Notes: a model not told the origin generated them from the letters alone. 64,000 nucleotides of DNA from Prevotella sp. UBA2456 (GCA_002342415.1 DDPY01000017.1:1-64000), one strand, 5' to 3'. Shown: positions 42,545-51,920, counted from the stretch's first letter. Made by a program: numbers and translations.

Positions 42545-44293
42545 GTGGTAAGAAAGGCTGATGAAAATTTAGACCTTGACAATCAGGAGTGGCAGCAAGC
42601 ACTCCAGATTATCCAGTATACCCGTCGTTCGCTTTTTCTTACAGGAAAGGCGGGGACGGGTAAGTCTACTTTCCTTCGCTATATTGCCAAGAACACAAAG
42701 AAGAAATATGTTATCCTGGCTCCGACCGGCATTGCCGCCATCAATGCTGGTGGACAAACCATGCATTCTTTCTTTAAACTGCCTTTCCACCCTCTGCTGC
42801 CCAATGACTCACGCTATTCACCTCGTAACATCCGAAAGACACTGAAATATAGCGGTGTCACACTAAAGCTGTTGCGGGAGCTGGAACTAATCATCATTGA
42901 TGAAATATCGATGGTGCGGGCAGATATCATCGACTTTATTGACAAAGTATTACGCATCTATTGTCGCAATATGCGGGAGCCCTTTGGCGGAAAGCAACTA
43001 TTGTTGGTAGGTGATATTTTCCAGTTAGAGCCTGTAGTGAAAGAAGATGAGTGGCGGCTGATGCAGCCCTTTTATGCCTCTGCCTATTTCTTTGCGGCCA
43101 AAGTATGGCAACAGATGCAGTTGGTGAGCATCGAACTCCGAAAGGTATATCGCCAAAGTGATGCCAAATTTATTAGCCTACTTGACCGCATCCGCATGAA
43201 TCAGGCAACAGACCAAGACTTAGCAGCAATCAATGCCCGATACAATGCTCAGGAAACTCTTCATGATCGAGGACACCTGGAAATTACCCTCGCAACCCGT
43301 CGCGACACGGTAGATTGGATCAATGAACAGAAGCTTTCTGAGATTGAAGGTTCGAGTATCACGTTTCATGGGACAATACACGGTGAGTTTCCCTTGACAT
43401 CCCTACCTGCTCCAATGGATCTGGAAGTCAAACCCGGCGCACAAGTCATCTTCACCCGAAACGATAAAGAGAAGCGTTGGGTTAATGGCACCATTGGCAT
43501 CGTGACTGGATACGACCTTGAGGAAGGCATCATCGGAGTCTGTGATGAAGACGGCAACGAATACGATGTCTGTATGGAGGTCTGGGAGAACATGCGGTAC
43601 ACCTTCGATGAGAAAGAACAGAAGATTGTGGAAGAGCAGTTAGGGAGTTTTGTGCAATACCCTTTGCGATTAGCATGGGCTATCACAGTACACAAGAGCC
43701 AAGGATTAACCTTCCGACAGGTTAAGATAGACTTCTCGGGAGGAGGGGCTTTTGCCGGCGGACAGACCTATGTAGCACTGTCGCGATGTACTTCACTCAA
43801 AGGCATTACTCTTGAAGAGCCTATCCGACACAGCGACATCTTCGTTCGCCCCGAAGTAGTCCATTTTGCACAACATTATAATGACAGCCAGCTAATGCGA
43901 CAGGTGCTCTATGAGAGCAAGGCCGATCGCGAATATCACGATGCTGTAGAGGCTTTCGACCGACAGGACTTTGATAGTTTCCTAAAGAATTTCTTTCTGG
44001 CTATTCATTCACGCTACGATATCGAACGGCCTCATGTTCAACGGTATATTCGTCGTAAACTTGGCATCATATCACGTCAACAGAACCATATCAAAGAATT
44101 GGAAATGGAGATTCAGCGGCGTGACGAAATGCTGAAACGTCTTGCTGCAGAATATGTACTTTTAGGCAAGGAATGTGAACAGGAGCACATGAATGATGCC
44201 GCCATCCGAAACTATCAGAAAGCCCTCGACCTCTATCCTGAAGCCTTTGAAGCCCAGCGCCGTATCCAAAAGCTCAAAGCAAATAAGAAATAA
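42545..44293 (+). CDS. PIF1/RecD2-like helicase with C-terminal helical tail
   Basis: A 582-residue SF1B helicase starting with GTG (2 bp after the PBP stop). Motifs: Walker A LTGKAGTGKST (near 33-43), motif Ia APTGIAAINAGGQTMHSFF, Walker B LIIIDEISMV, motif III LLVGDIFQLEPV and motif VI YVALSRCTSLKGI. After the core (about 1-440) comes a helical tail (about 450-582) with coiled-coil character and a TPR-like end (DAAIRNYQKALDLYPEAFEA). Role in DNA repair or replication is likely. A shared terminator follows at 44292-44333. Confidence 0.88.
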   Translation: MVRKADENLDLDNQEWQQALQIIQYTRRSLFLTGKAGTGKSTFLRYIAKNTKKKYVILAPTGIAAINAGGQTMHSFFKLPFHPLLPNDSRYSPRNIRKTLKYSGVTLKLLRELELIIIDEISMVRADIIDFIDKVLRIYCRNMREPFGGKQLLLVGDIFQLEPVVKEDEWRLMQPFYASAYFFAAKVWQQMQLVSIELRKVYRQSDAKFISLLDRIRMNQATDQDLAAINARYNAQETLHDRGHLEITLATRRDTVDWINEQKLSEIEGSSITFHGTIHGEFPLTSLPAPMDLEVKPGAQVIFTRNDKEKRWVNGTIGIVTGYDLEEGIIGVCDEDGNEYDVCMEVWENMRYTFDEKEQKIVEEQLGSFVQYPLRLAWAITVHKSQGLTFRQVKIDFSGGGAFAGGQTYVALSRCTSLKGITLEEPIRHSDIFVRPEVVHFAQHYNDSQLMRQVLYESKADREYHDAVEAFDRQDFDSFLKNFFLAIHSRYDIERPHVQRYIRRKLGIISRQQNHIKELEMEIQRRDEMLKRLAAEYVLLGKECEQEHMNDAAIRNYQKALDLYPEAFEAQRRIQKLKANKK

Positions 44294-44333
44294 AAAAGCG
44301 CATTGTGACAGAAATACACAATGCGACTTTTTT
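44292..44333. terminator. Bidirectional terminator between the helicase and atpG genes
   Basis: A stem AAAAAAGCGCATTGTG pairs with CACAATGCG-A-CTTTTTT (one bulged A, 9-nt loop). T-runs on both strands mean it can stop the rightward helicase transcript and the leftward ATP synthase operon. Confidence 0.88.
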
Positions 44334-44350
44334 ATTTGAGGATTCAGGAA

Positions 44351-45325
44351 TCAGTTGTTCACACTTCCGCCTACGATATCCAGCAGTTCTGAGGTAATTG
44401 CTTGCTGTCTGGACTTGTTGTACTGCAAGTTCAGCTGGCGCAACAGTTCATCGGCATTATCAGTAGCCGTCTGCATGGCCACCATACGAGCAGCATGCTC
44501 AGAGGCGACGCTGTCAAGTAAGGCTGTATAAAGCATCAAATGAGCAAGTTTAGGCATCAGCTGCGAAAGCACCGTGTTCATGTCGGGCTCCACAATGAAG
44601 TTGTCATTCAGCGGTTCTACTTCCTCGCCTTGGGCATTGATAACCTTCTTTTTGCGACGACGCTTCAGATAGTCTTGCGCCTTCTTGGTGGCGATGTTGG
44701 TAGTAAGGTCGCGCTCATGGTCACGATCCAACTCACTTTCCAAGTCTATCGGCAGGAAAGTCTTGTTGGTCAAGACCTGCGAACCGGCCGACTTGAAGTG
44801 ATGATAGATTAGTTCTACGCGATCCACCTCACCGTTGGCAAACTTTTCTCCAAGTTCCATAGCAATATCAATGCATTCGCGAACATTGGGATGATCTACC
44901 AAAGCGGCATAGTCGCCTTTGACATCATAGCCCAACTTACGTGCCTTTTCCATTACCTTACGCCCTATGGGATAGATTTCAATGGCATCCTTGCCCAACT
45001 CTTGGGCATAGGCATCGTATGTGCGCTGCATCAGTTTGATGATATTGGCATTGAATCCGCCACAGAGCGATGAATTACTGGAGAACACGACAAGTGCTAC
45101 GCGCTTGACGGGACGCTCCTGGTCGAAGACCGTTTGAGCTTCGGCCTCGGCAGCAAGAAACGACTTGAGGATATGCTCAAGCAACGACTCGTAAGGCAGC
45201 ATGTTCTGGATAGCCACCTGCGCATGATGGAGCTTCGACGAGGCTACCATCTTCATCGCAGAGGTTATCTTTCGCGTGCTGTTGACCGAGGCGATGCGGC
45301 CTTTAATTTCTTTCAGGCTTGGCAT
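44351..45325 (-). CDS. atpG: ATP synthase F1 gamma subunit
   Basis: A 324-residue gamma subunit, the rotor shaft of F1. N-terminal helix MPSLKEIKGRIASVNSTRKI and C-terminal TDNADELLRQLNLQYNKSRQ are the conserved coiled-coil ends. An insert (about 205-245, rich in Lys/Arg) makes it longer than E. coli AtpG (287), common in Bacteroidetes. It is the last gene of the leftward operon, 6 bp after atpA. Confidence 0.96.
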   Translation of the reverse strand: MPSLKEIKGRIASVNSTRKITSAMKMVASSKLHHAQVAIQNMLPYESLLEHILKSFLAAEAEAQTVFDQERPVKRVALVVFSSNSSLCGGFNANIIKLMQRTYDAYAQELGKDAIEIYPIGRKVMEKARKLGYDVKGDYAALVDHPNVRECIDIAMELGEKFANGEVDRVELIYHHFKSAGSQVLTNKTFLPIDLESELDRDHERDLTTNIATKKAQDYLKRRRKKKVINAQGEEVEPLNDNFIVEPDMNTVLSQLMPKLAHLMLYTALLDSVASEHAARMVAMQTATDNADELLRQLNLQYNKSRQQAITSELLDIVGGSVNN

Positions 45326-45331
45326 AGGCTA

Positions 45332-46918
45332 TCAAGCTTTATACGTACCGGCAATATCGGCCATAATGGCTTCAATCTTCTTCGTTACGTCGTCGTCAAT
45401 TTTACCTGCGGCAAGTGTTTCTATCACCTCGGGAGCGCTTGTACGCAACTTCTCGAGGAACTGGCTCTGACACTCACGAACCTTGTCTATGGGCACTTCG
45501 CGCATCAGGCCATGTACACCACAATAGAGGATAGCCACCTGTTCACCTACTGGCATAGGCGAATATTGCGGCTGGATGAGCAACTGGTTGTTCTTACGAC
45601 CACGGTCCAATGTCATCGCCGTCACGGCATCCATATCGCTTGAGAACTTCGAGAAAGCCTCCAACTCACGATACTGAGCCTGGTCAATCTTCAGCGTACC
45701 AGCTACCTTCTTCATCGACTTAATCTGTGCCGAACCACCTACACGCGATACCGAGATACCGACGTTGATTGCCGGACGGAAACCTCGGTTGAAGAGGTCG
45801 CTCTCAAGGAATATCTGACCATCAGTGATAGAAATCACATTCGTGGGGATATAGGCCGATACGTCACCAGCCTGTGTCTCAATGATAGGCAGAGCTGTCA
45901 GTGATCCGCCACCCTTCACATGACCCTTCATGCACTCAGGCAGGTCGTTCATCTGCTCAGCCACCTCCTGCTGCTCGTTCATCTTAGCCGCACGCTCAAG
46001 AAGACGAGAGTGCAGATAGAACACATCACCAGGATAAGCCTCACGACCGGAAGGACGACGCAGAATCAGCGACACCTCACGATAAGCCACAGCCTGCTTC
46101 GACAGGTCATCGTAGACCACGAGTGCGGGCAGACCGCGATCACGGAAATATTCACCAATGGCAGCACCGGCAAATGGTGCATAGTACTGCATGGCAGCGG
46201 GATCAGCAGCTGTTGCAGCCACTACGATGGTGTAAGGCATCGCGCCATGCTCCTTCAGAGTCTGAACAAGCGTAGCTACTGTACTGGCCTTTTGTCCAAT
46301 GGCGACATAGATACAATACACGGGCTTGCCTGCCTCATAGAAACTCTTCTGATTGATAATGGTGTCGACAGCAATAGCCGTCTTACCCGTCTGGCGGTCA
46401 CCAATTATCAGCTCACGCTGTCCACGGCCGATGGGAATCATCGAGTCGATAGCCTTCAGACCCGTCTGCAACGGCTCCTTCACGGGCTGACGATAGATTA
46501 CACCAGGTGCCTTGCGGTCGAGCGGCATTTCAAAAGCATCCTTCAGGTCGATATCGCCCTTTCCGTCAACAGCCTGCCCCAGCGGGTTGATGACACGGCC
46601 CAGCATATTGTCGTTGACACGGATAGAGGCAATGCGCTTGGTGCGCTTCACCACCATACCTTCCTTAATGCCTGACGTGCTACCCAGAAGCACACAACCT
46701 ACGTTGTCTTCCTCCAAGTTCATCACGATAGCCATCGTGCCGTTCTCAAATTCGAGCAACTCGTTGGCTTCGGCATTGCGGAGTCCGTAGATACGAGCCA
46801 CACCGTCGCTGACGGTAAGCACGGTACCTACCTCGTCGAACTGTTCGGCATTCTGAATGCCTTTCAGCTGTTCGAGCAGCACCTGGGATACTTCGCTTGG
46901 TTTAATTTTATCTGACAT
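45332..46918 (-). CDS. atpA: ATP synthase F1 alpha subunit
   Basis: A 528-residue alpha subunit. Walker A is GDRQTGKTAIAVD (near 178-190) and the ATP synthase signature PAINVGISVSRVG is present. It is non-catalytic and pairs with AtpD. It lies 52 bp after atpH, and that gap holds an ATTTAC-type array. atpG follows. Confidence 0.98.
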   Translation of the reverse strand: MSDKIKPSEVSQVLLEQLKGIQNAEQFDEVGTVLTVSDGVARIYGLRNAEANELLEFENGTMAIVMNLEEDNVGCVLLGSTSGIKEGMVVKRTKRIASIRVNDNMLGRVINPLGQAVDGKGDIDLKDAFEMPLDRKAPGVIYRQPVKEPLQTGLKAIDSMIPIGRGQRELIIGDRQTGKTAIAVDTIINQKSFYEAGKPVYCIYVAIGQKASTVATLVQTLKEHGAMPYTIVVAATAADPAAMQYYAPFAGAAIGEYFRDRGLPALVVYDDLSKQAVAYREVSLILRRPSGREAYPGDVFYLHSRLLERAAKMNEQQEVAEQMNDLPECMKGHVKGGGSLTALPIIETQAGDVSAYIPTNVISITDGQIFLESDLFNRGFRPAINVGISVSRVGGSAQIKSMKKVAGTLKIDQAQYRELEAFSKFSSDMDAVTAMTLDRGRKNNQLLIQPQYSPMPVGEQVAILYCGVHGLMREVPIDKVRECQSQFLEKLRTSAPEVIETLAAGKIDDDVTKKIEAIMADIAGTYKA

Positions 46919-46922
46919 AAAT

Positions 46923-46968
46923 TTAATTTGCGATTTACTAATTTACTATTTACGATTTATTGCTAAAT
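46923..46968. repeat. ATTTAC-type heptamer array in the atpA leader
   Basis: Units ATTTGCG, ATTTACT, AATTTACT, ATTTACG, ATTTATT run from near the atpA start codon almost to the atpH stop (46971). The unit is the same as in the gyrA leader. It lies inside the operon, so it may be a translation-initiation spacer. Confidence 0.6.
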
Positions 46969-46970
46969 CG

Positions 46971-47513
46971 TCATCGAATGAGTGTTTGTAGAATGTTGTT
47001 GAGTTTCGACTTGACACTGGCATCCATACGGAACGTGTCATACTCGAGGATGAAGCCGCCGATGATGTCGGGGTTCACCTCCGTCTCAAACTCTACAGTA
47101 CCATTAGTCTTGCTCTCCACCATCTGGCGCATCTTCTGCTCTGTAGCAACAGATACGCGGGCTGCTGTGGTGAGCTTGCCACGGATGACGTTCTTCTGCT
47201 TACGGTAAAGCGTGATATACGAGTTGGCCATAAACTGAATCATGTTCTCTCGGTCTTCCTTTAGCACAAGGCCGATGAAGCTCTTGGTCAGGGGGCATGC
47301 CTGTTCACCGGCAGCCACCAGAAGCAGCGCTTCCTTCTTATCCTTCGAGAGCATGGGATTGTCTATCGTCTGGCGCAATGCGGGTACGTCGATATAGCTC
47401 TTGGCTACCGTCATCATCTCCTGATAGACAGTATCCTCCAGCTTGGCATCGGTAGCACTCTTCAAGAGCGCTCTCGCATATCTCATCGATATTACTCCAA
47501 TATCCATACGCAA
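46971..47513 (-). CDS. atpH: ATP synthase F1 delta subunit
   Basis: A 180-residue delta (OSCP-like) subunit joining F1 to the peripheral stalk. It has the N-terminal helical domain (YARALLKSATDAKLEDTVYQ) and the C-terminal beta motif NPDIIGGFILEYDTFRMDAS. It lies 9 bp after atpF. Confidence 0.93.
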   Translation of the reverse strand: MRMDIGVISMRYARALLKSATDAKLEDTVYQEMMTVAKSYIDVPALRQTIDNPMLSKDKKEALLLVAAGEQACPLTKSFIGLVLKEDRENMIQFMANSYITLYRKQKNVIRGKLTTAARVSVATEQKMRQMVESKTNGTVEFETEVNPDIIGGFILEYDTFRMDASVKSKLNNILQTLIR

Positions 47514-47522
47514 CTCTAATTA

Positions 47523-48017
47523 TTACTTCACAGAGACTTCATCCAGCATACGGTCAATCAAATCCATCTGCGACTTATCGTCCTTCAGATTCTGCTTGAG
47601 AACCTTTTCGGCGATTTCGACGCTTAGTGTAGCGACTTGCTGACGGATGTCGGCAATAGCGGCCTTCTTCTCCTGCTCGATGGCGGCTTTAGCCTCGTCA
47701 AGCAGGCGGGCACCCTCACTTCTTGCCTTATCCTGCGCCTTCTCTACAATAGCGTCACGTGTCTCGGCAGCCTCACGAAGTATCTGGGCCTGCTTCTCAC
47801 GCGCCTCCTGCAAGATGGATTCACCTTCTTTCTGAATATTAGCCAGACGCTCGTTGGCCTCATGAGCCTTCTTGAGCGACTCGTCAATGAACGCCTTACG
47901 CTCGTCGACCATCTTCACAATCACAGGGAAGCCATACTTCCACAGGATGAAGAGGACTACGAGGAAGACGACCGTCATCCAGAAGAATAGTCCAAAATCA
48001 GGGGTTATCAGTGACAT
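47523..48017 (-). CDS. atpF: ATP synthase Fo b subunit
   Basis: A 164-residue b subunit: one N-terminal membrane helix (LFFWMTVVFLVVLFILWKYG) and a long charged coiled coil (about 35-160) forming the peripheral stalk. It lies 18 bp after atpE. Confidence 0.95.
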   Translation of the reverse strand: MSLITPDFGLFFWMTVVFLVVLFILWKYGFPVIVKMVDERKAFIDESLKKAHEANERLANIQKEGESILQEAREKQAQILREAAETRDAIVEKAQDKARSEGARLLDEAKAAIEQEKKAAIADIRQQVATLSVEIAEKVLKQNLKDDKSQMDLIDRMLDEVSVK

Positions 48018-48035
48018 ACGCTGGTTCTCGGAGAA

Positions 48036-48278
48036 TTATACGAAAAGTGCAAGAATAGAAATCACAAGAGCCAGGAACGTAGCACCCTCAACAAGAGCAG
48101 CAGCCAGAATCATCGAACTCTGCAGTCCGCCCATTTTCTCCGGCTGACGAGCCATAGCGTCCATAGCCTGACCACCAATACGACCGATACCGATACCAGC
48201 ACCGATAACTGCTAAACCACCACCTACAGTAGCACCGAGCTTTGCGAGTGCATCTGCTGCTAATAATAATGAAATCAT
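48036..48278 (-). CDS. atpE: ATP synthase Fo c subunit
   Basis: An 80-residue two-helix rotor-ring protein. The ion-binding Glu is in AAALVEGATFLAL in helix 2. The polar loop is ARQPEKMGG. The residue pattern around the Glu does not clearly mark Na+ coupling, so H+ is assumed. It follows atpB after 55 bp. Confidence 0.95.
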   Translation of the reverse strand: MISLLLAADALAKLGATVGGGLAVIGAGIGIGRIGGQAMDAMARQPEKMGGLQSSMILAAALVEGATFLALVISILALFV

Positions 48279-48333
48279 AATCTTAAATTTTTTTAGTTGT
48301 TAATATTATTACTTTTTTACTTTAATTCTCTTT

Positions 48334-49431
48334 TTAGGCATGATGCTCTTTCACGTGCGACATGGAGATAAACACAGCCGACAGCATGGTAAACACCATT
48401 GCCTGGATATAGCATACCAGCACCTCCAGCAGCATCATGAAGATGCTCAGGAATACCGATACTGGTGTCATCACCGTACCCAGCACATTACCCATGACAC
48501 CACCCAGGGCGAACATGATGAAGATAATGCACGACAGCGAGATGGCTATCACGTGACCTGCCAACATGTTGGCAAAGAGACGGATCATCAGCGCTATGGG
48601 CTTTGTGAAGATACCAAAGAACTCAATGAAGGGCATCAGGGGCACGGGGAATTTGAGCCACATGGGCACGTCGCCCCAGAAGATTTCCTTCCAATAGGCC
48701 TTCGTTCCTGTCACATTTACAATGAGGAAGGTACATAGGGCCAGAAACATCGTACAAGTGATATTGCCAGTCAGATTGCCCCCACCCGGCGGGAACGGCA
48801 TCACACCCATGATATTCGTGATGAAGATAAAGAAGAAGCACGTCATCAGGTAAGGCGCATACTTAGGCGCCTCGTCACCTAATGAGGGCTTGATCATGTC
48901 GTTATAGACCGACATCACAAACATGTGAATGAGACCTGTAAATCCCTTCGGTGCAGGGTCGTCCACCTTGTGCTTCTTACACCAGCGGGCTGCCGTCAGG
49001 ATGCAACATACCAGCAGGATAGCATTGATAAAAAGCACCAGCACCGTCTTGGTAATGCTGATATCGAAGCATACGGGCACCAACTCGCTGCCTACACGCT
49101 CTACTATGCGGCCCTTCTCGTCTTCGGCTCCCTGAATATAGAATCCCTCTGCCGAACCTTCACCAGCACGCAGCAATTCCGCATTGGGCTCATGCTCAAA
49201 CTGTGACGAGCATAGCACGTGGAATCCCGAATGCTCCGAATAGAAGATCATGGGCAGATGGATGATCAGGGGATGTCCGCCGAAGTCGGTGACATGCCAC
49301 ATATAGCTGTCCTGCACGTGACCGAACAATATCTCCTTCAGGTTCACCCCACCCTCTTTCTCTTCCGCTTGCATCGGAAGGGAGAGGCAGAGCATCGCCG
49401 CGACGAGGAATATTGATCTAAGTTTTCTCAT
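48334..49431 (-). CDS. atpB: ATP synthase Fo a subunit
   Basis: A 365-residue a subunit, longer than in proteobacteria because of an N-terminal signal-like segment (MRKLRSIFLVAAMLCLSLPM) and about 130 extra exported residues. These extra parts are usual in Bacteroidetes. The ion-path Arg lies in PIALMIRLFANMLAGHV. It overlaps the preceding membrane protein gene by 4 bp. Confidence 0.95.
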   Translation of the reverse strand: MRKLRSIFLVAAMLCLSLPMQAEEKEGGVNLKEILFGHVQDSYMWHVTDFGGHPLIIHLPMIFYSEHSGFHVLCSSQFEHEPNAELLRAGEGSAEGFYIQGAEDEKGRIVERVGSELVPVCFDISITKTVLVLFINAILLVCCILTAARWCKKHKVDDPAPKGFTGLIHMFVMSVYNDMIKPSLGDEAPKYAPYLMTCFFFIFITNIMGVMPFPPGGGNLTGNITCTMFLALCTFLIVNVTGTKAYWKEIFWGDVPMWLKFPVPLMPFIEFFGIFTKPIALMIRLFANMLAGHVIAISLSCIIFIMFALGGVMGNVLGTVMTPVSVFLSIFMMLLEVLVCYIQAMVFTMLSAVFISMSHVKEHHA

Positions 49432-49817
49432 TTGGTTACTTTCTTATTGTTACTTACTTTAGCAAAGAATATTGCATCGAATGCGAGTATGACCAGATAG
49501 AAGATAATGAACACCATGGCAAACCATTTGATAGACTCGATGTCACCCCTGTTCACCACACAAAACACCAACAGTACCATCGCAGCAGCCATCAGGCGCA
49601 GGGCCGAGGCGGCGAGGAAGTATTTCGGCAGTATCTCTGGGGAACGGCGTACTAATGCTTGCCATCCATAGATATATATTAAGGAGCAGACGACATGGAA
49701 TACAGAAGAAATCAATCCGGCTCCCGACATCCCGGCAAGGACACTCCCTGCAAACATAAAAATGCTGAGCGACACTACGCCTGCGGTGTACCAGCAGACT
49801 GTCTTCTTGTCATCCAT
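49428..49817 (-). CDS. Small four-helix membrane protein in the ATP synthase operon (AtpI-like position)
   Basis: A 129-residue protein with four predicted membrane helices (about 10-30, 32-52, 66-88, 98-120). Its place between atpC and atpB matches AtpI/Atp1-like assembly factors in Bacteroidetes operons, but I see no clear AtpI sequence motif. Stop and atpB start overlap (ATGA), so translation is coupled. Probable role: assembly of the c-ring, by position only. Confidence 0.7.
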   Translation of the reverse strand: MDDKKTVCWYTAGVVSLSIFMFAGSVLAGMSGAGLISSVFHVVCSLIYIYGWQALVRRSPEILPKYFLAASALRLMAAAMVLLVFCVVNRGDIESIKWFAMVFIIFYLVILAFDAIFFAKVSNNKKVTK

Positions 49818-49848
49818 CTCACGCGTACCTTAAATAAAAAACATCTAT

Positions 49849-50094
49849 TTAGTTCACTTCTACGCAGAGCGACACTACGTTCTGCTGCACCTCCACGAAA
49901 CCGCCGAGAATCTCCAGTCGCACTTTCTCACCTTTCGGCAATCCGTACACTACCGCACCCTGGTTGAGGGTTGAGATAATCGGCGCATGGTCGTTGAGTA
50001 TCTCAAACTCACCCTGTGAGCCAGGAACGAGGACACTCACAACCTCTCCGTCAAACTCTATTCGCTCAGGCGAAACTATCTTCAGCTTTAACAT
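49849..50094 (-). CDS. atpC: ATP synthase F1 epsilon subunit, short form
   Basis: Only 81 residues, covering the N-terminal beta-sandwich of epsilon (LKIVSPERIEFDGEVVSVLV, GEFEILNDHAPIIS). The C-terminal helical hairpin that inhibits ATP hydrolysis in other bacteria (about residues 88-138) is absent. Short epsilon is frequent in Bacteroidetes. It lies 42 bp after atpD and 31 bp before the AtpI-position gene. Confidence 0.92.
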   Translation of the reverse strand: MLKLKIVSPERIEFDGEVVSVLVPGSQGEFEILNDHAPIISTLNQGAVVYGLPKGEKVRLEILGGFVEVQQNVVSLCVEVN

Positions 50095-50097
50095 CTT

Positions 50098-50135
50098 GGT
50101 AATTTTCGATTTACAGATTTTCGATTTACCGATTG
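50098..50135. repeat. ATTTAC/ATTTTCG-type array upstream of atpC
   Basis: Units ATTTTCG, ATTTACAG, ATTTTCG, ATTTACCG, ATTGATT at 7-8 bp spacing fill the gap between atpD and atpC. Confidence 0.6.
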
Positions 50136-50136
50136 A

Positions 50137-51663
50137 TTAGCCCTTGGCAGCCTCTAAGAGTTTCTTTGCCTTAGCCTTTGCATCTTCAATAGTTCCCACG
50201 TTGAGGAATGCCTGTTCGGGCAGGTCATCCACCTCACCGTCGAGAATAGCGTTAAAGCCCTTGATCGTCTCTTCGATAGGCACCATCACGCCAGGCAGGC
50301 CAGTGAACTGCTCTGCCACAGAGAAGGGCTGCGAAAGGAAACGCTGCACGCGACGTGCGCGGTTCACAGTCAGCTTGTCCTCGTCCGAGAGTTCATCCAT
50401 ACCCAGAATGGCAATAATGTCCTGTAATTCCTTATAGCGCTGCAGTATCTCCTTCACACGCTGTGCACACTCATAGTGGTCTTTACCCACTACTAACGGG
50501 TCAAGAATACGCGAGGTAGAACCCAGCGGATCAACAGCGGGATAAATACCCAGCTCGGCAATCTTACGATCGAGCACGGTCGTTGCGTCCAGATGGGTGA
50601 ACGTCGTAGCAGGAGCAGGGTCGGTCAAGTCGTCGGCAGGCACATAAACTGCTTGTACTGAGGTGATTGAACCCGATTTGGTAGAGGTAATTCTCTCCTG
50701 CATCGTACCCATCTCCGAGGCCAGCGTCGGCTGGTAACCTACGGCTGAAGGCATACGACCCAGCAAGGCCGACACCTCGGAACCGGCCTGGGTGAAACGG
50801 AAGATGTTGTCGATAAAGAACAGGATATCGGCAGCTCCGCCGTCCTTGCCGCCACCATCGCGGAATCCCTCAGCAACCGTCAGTCCTGACAGTGCTACGG
50901 ATGCACGCGCACCGGGGGGCTCGTTCATCTGTCCATAGACAAGCGTAGCCTGCGATTTTTTCAGTTCCTCTGGGTCTACCAGCGAGAGATCCCACTTACC
51001 CTGGGCCATTGCCTCCTTGAACTTGTCACCGTAACGGATAACGCCCGACTCAATCATCTCGCGAATCAGGTCATTACCCTCACGCGTGCGCTCACCTACT
51101 CCAGCGAATACAGAGAATCCGTTGTGGCCCTTTGCAATGTTGTTGATGAGCTCCATGATAAGCACCGTCTTACCTACGCCGGCACCACCGAAGAGTCCAA
51201 TCTTACCACCCTTCAGATACGGCTCCAGCAGGTCGATGACCTTGATACCCGTTGCCAGCACCTCTTTCGTGGTCGACAGTTCCTCAAACTTCGGAGCCTC
51301 GCGGTGAATAGGATAAGCACCCTTCATGTCGAGTTGTTTCATACCGTCGATAGGCTGACCGATAACGTTCAGCATACGACCTTTAATCTGTTCGCCGGAA
51401 GGCATCTGAATAGGAGAGCCCAGCGGCTTTGCCTCCAATCCACGCTGCAGACCGTCGGTGTTGTCCATGGCAACGCAGCGCACGGTATCCTCGCCGATGT
51501 GCTGCTGCACCTCGACGATCAGCTGGGCCCCGTTGGGACGTTCTATCGACAATGCCTCGTGAATTTTCGGGAGCACCTTTTCCGCATCCTGACCTTTCGT
51601 ATCGAAGAAAACGTCGATAACCGGACCGATAATCTGCGAAATGTGTCCAATAATCTGTGACAT
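50137..51663 (-). CDS. atpD: ATP synthase F1 beta subunit
   Basis: A 508-residue catalytic subunit. Walker A is FGGAGVGKTVLIMELI (near 155-165), the catalytic Glu lies in VFAGVGERTREGNDL, and the DELSDEDKLTV motif is near the C-terminal domain. It is the first gene of the leftward operon; the order D-C-(I-like)-B-E-F-H-A-G differs from the proteobacterial order and is normal for Bacteroidetes. The promoter is predicted at 51718-51725. Confidence 0.98.
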   Translation of the reverse strand: MSQIIGHISQIIGPVIDVFFDTKGQDAEKVLPKIHEALSIERPNGAQLIVEVQQHIGEDTVRCVAMDNTDGLQRGLEAKPLGSPIQMPSGEQIKGRMLNVIGQPIDGMKQLDMKGAYPIHREAPKFEELSTTKEVLATGIKVIDLLEPYLKGGKIGLFGGAGVGKTVLIMELINNIAKGHNGFSVFAGVGERTREGNDLIREMIESGVIRYGDKFKEAMAQGKWDLSLVDPEELKKSQATLVYGQMNEPPGARASVALSGLTVAEGFRDGGGKDGGAADILFFIDNIFRFTQAGSEVSALLGRMPSAVGYQPTLASEMGTMQERITSTKSGSITSVQAVYVPADDLTDPAPATTFTHLDATTVLDRKIAELGIYPAVDPLGSTSRILDPLVVGKDHYECAQRVKEILQRYKELQDIIAILGMDELSDEDKLTVNRARRVQRFLSQPFSVAEQFTGLPGVMVPIEETIKGFNAILDGEVDDLPEQAFLNVGTIEDAKAKAKKLLEAAKG

Positions 51664-51717
51664 AAGCGTTATTTATTTATAATGTAATAGTTTTAAGTAT
51701 TCATTTTAGAACGACTG

Positions 51718-51725
51718 CAAAGTTA
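51718..51725 (-). promoter_or_regulatory. ATP synthase operon -7 promoter element
   Basis: Minus-strand TAACTTTG, leader about 50 nt before atpD. The -33 region is A-rich without a clear TTTG. Confidence 0.6.
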
Positions 51726-51852
51726 ACAAAAAAATTCTATTAAAAAAAAAAAATCATACTTTTTTTAGGAAAAGTTTTCTGCTCGGCAGCGATTCTGTGA
51801 TTTCTGCGTGCATGACATTTTACAAAACCTTTCCACTTTTTTTGCTCTTTTC

Positions 51853-51883
51853 TTTGCCATTTCAAATAATTTGCCTATATTTG
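51853..51883 (+). promoter_or_regulatory. Cytidylate kinase-like gene promoter
   Basis: TTTG at 51853-51856, a 19-bp spacer and TATATTTG at 51876-51883, leader about 33 nt to the ATG at 51921. Confidence 0.7.
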
Positions 51884-51920
51884 CAGCAGTAAACTATTAC
51901 AAAAACAACTTATCTTTGCT

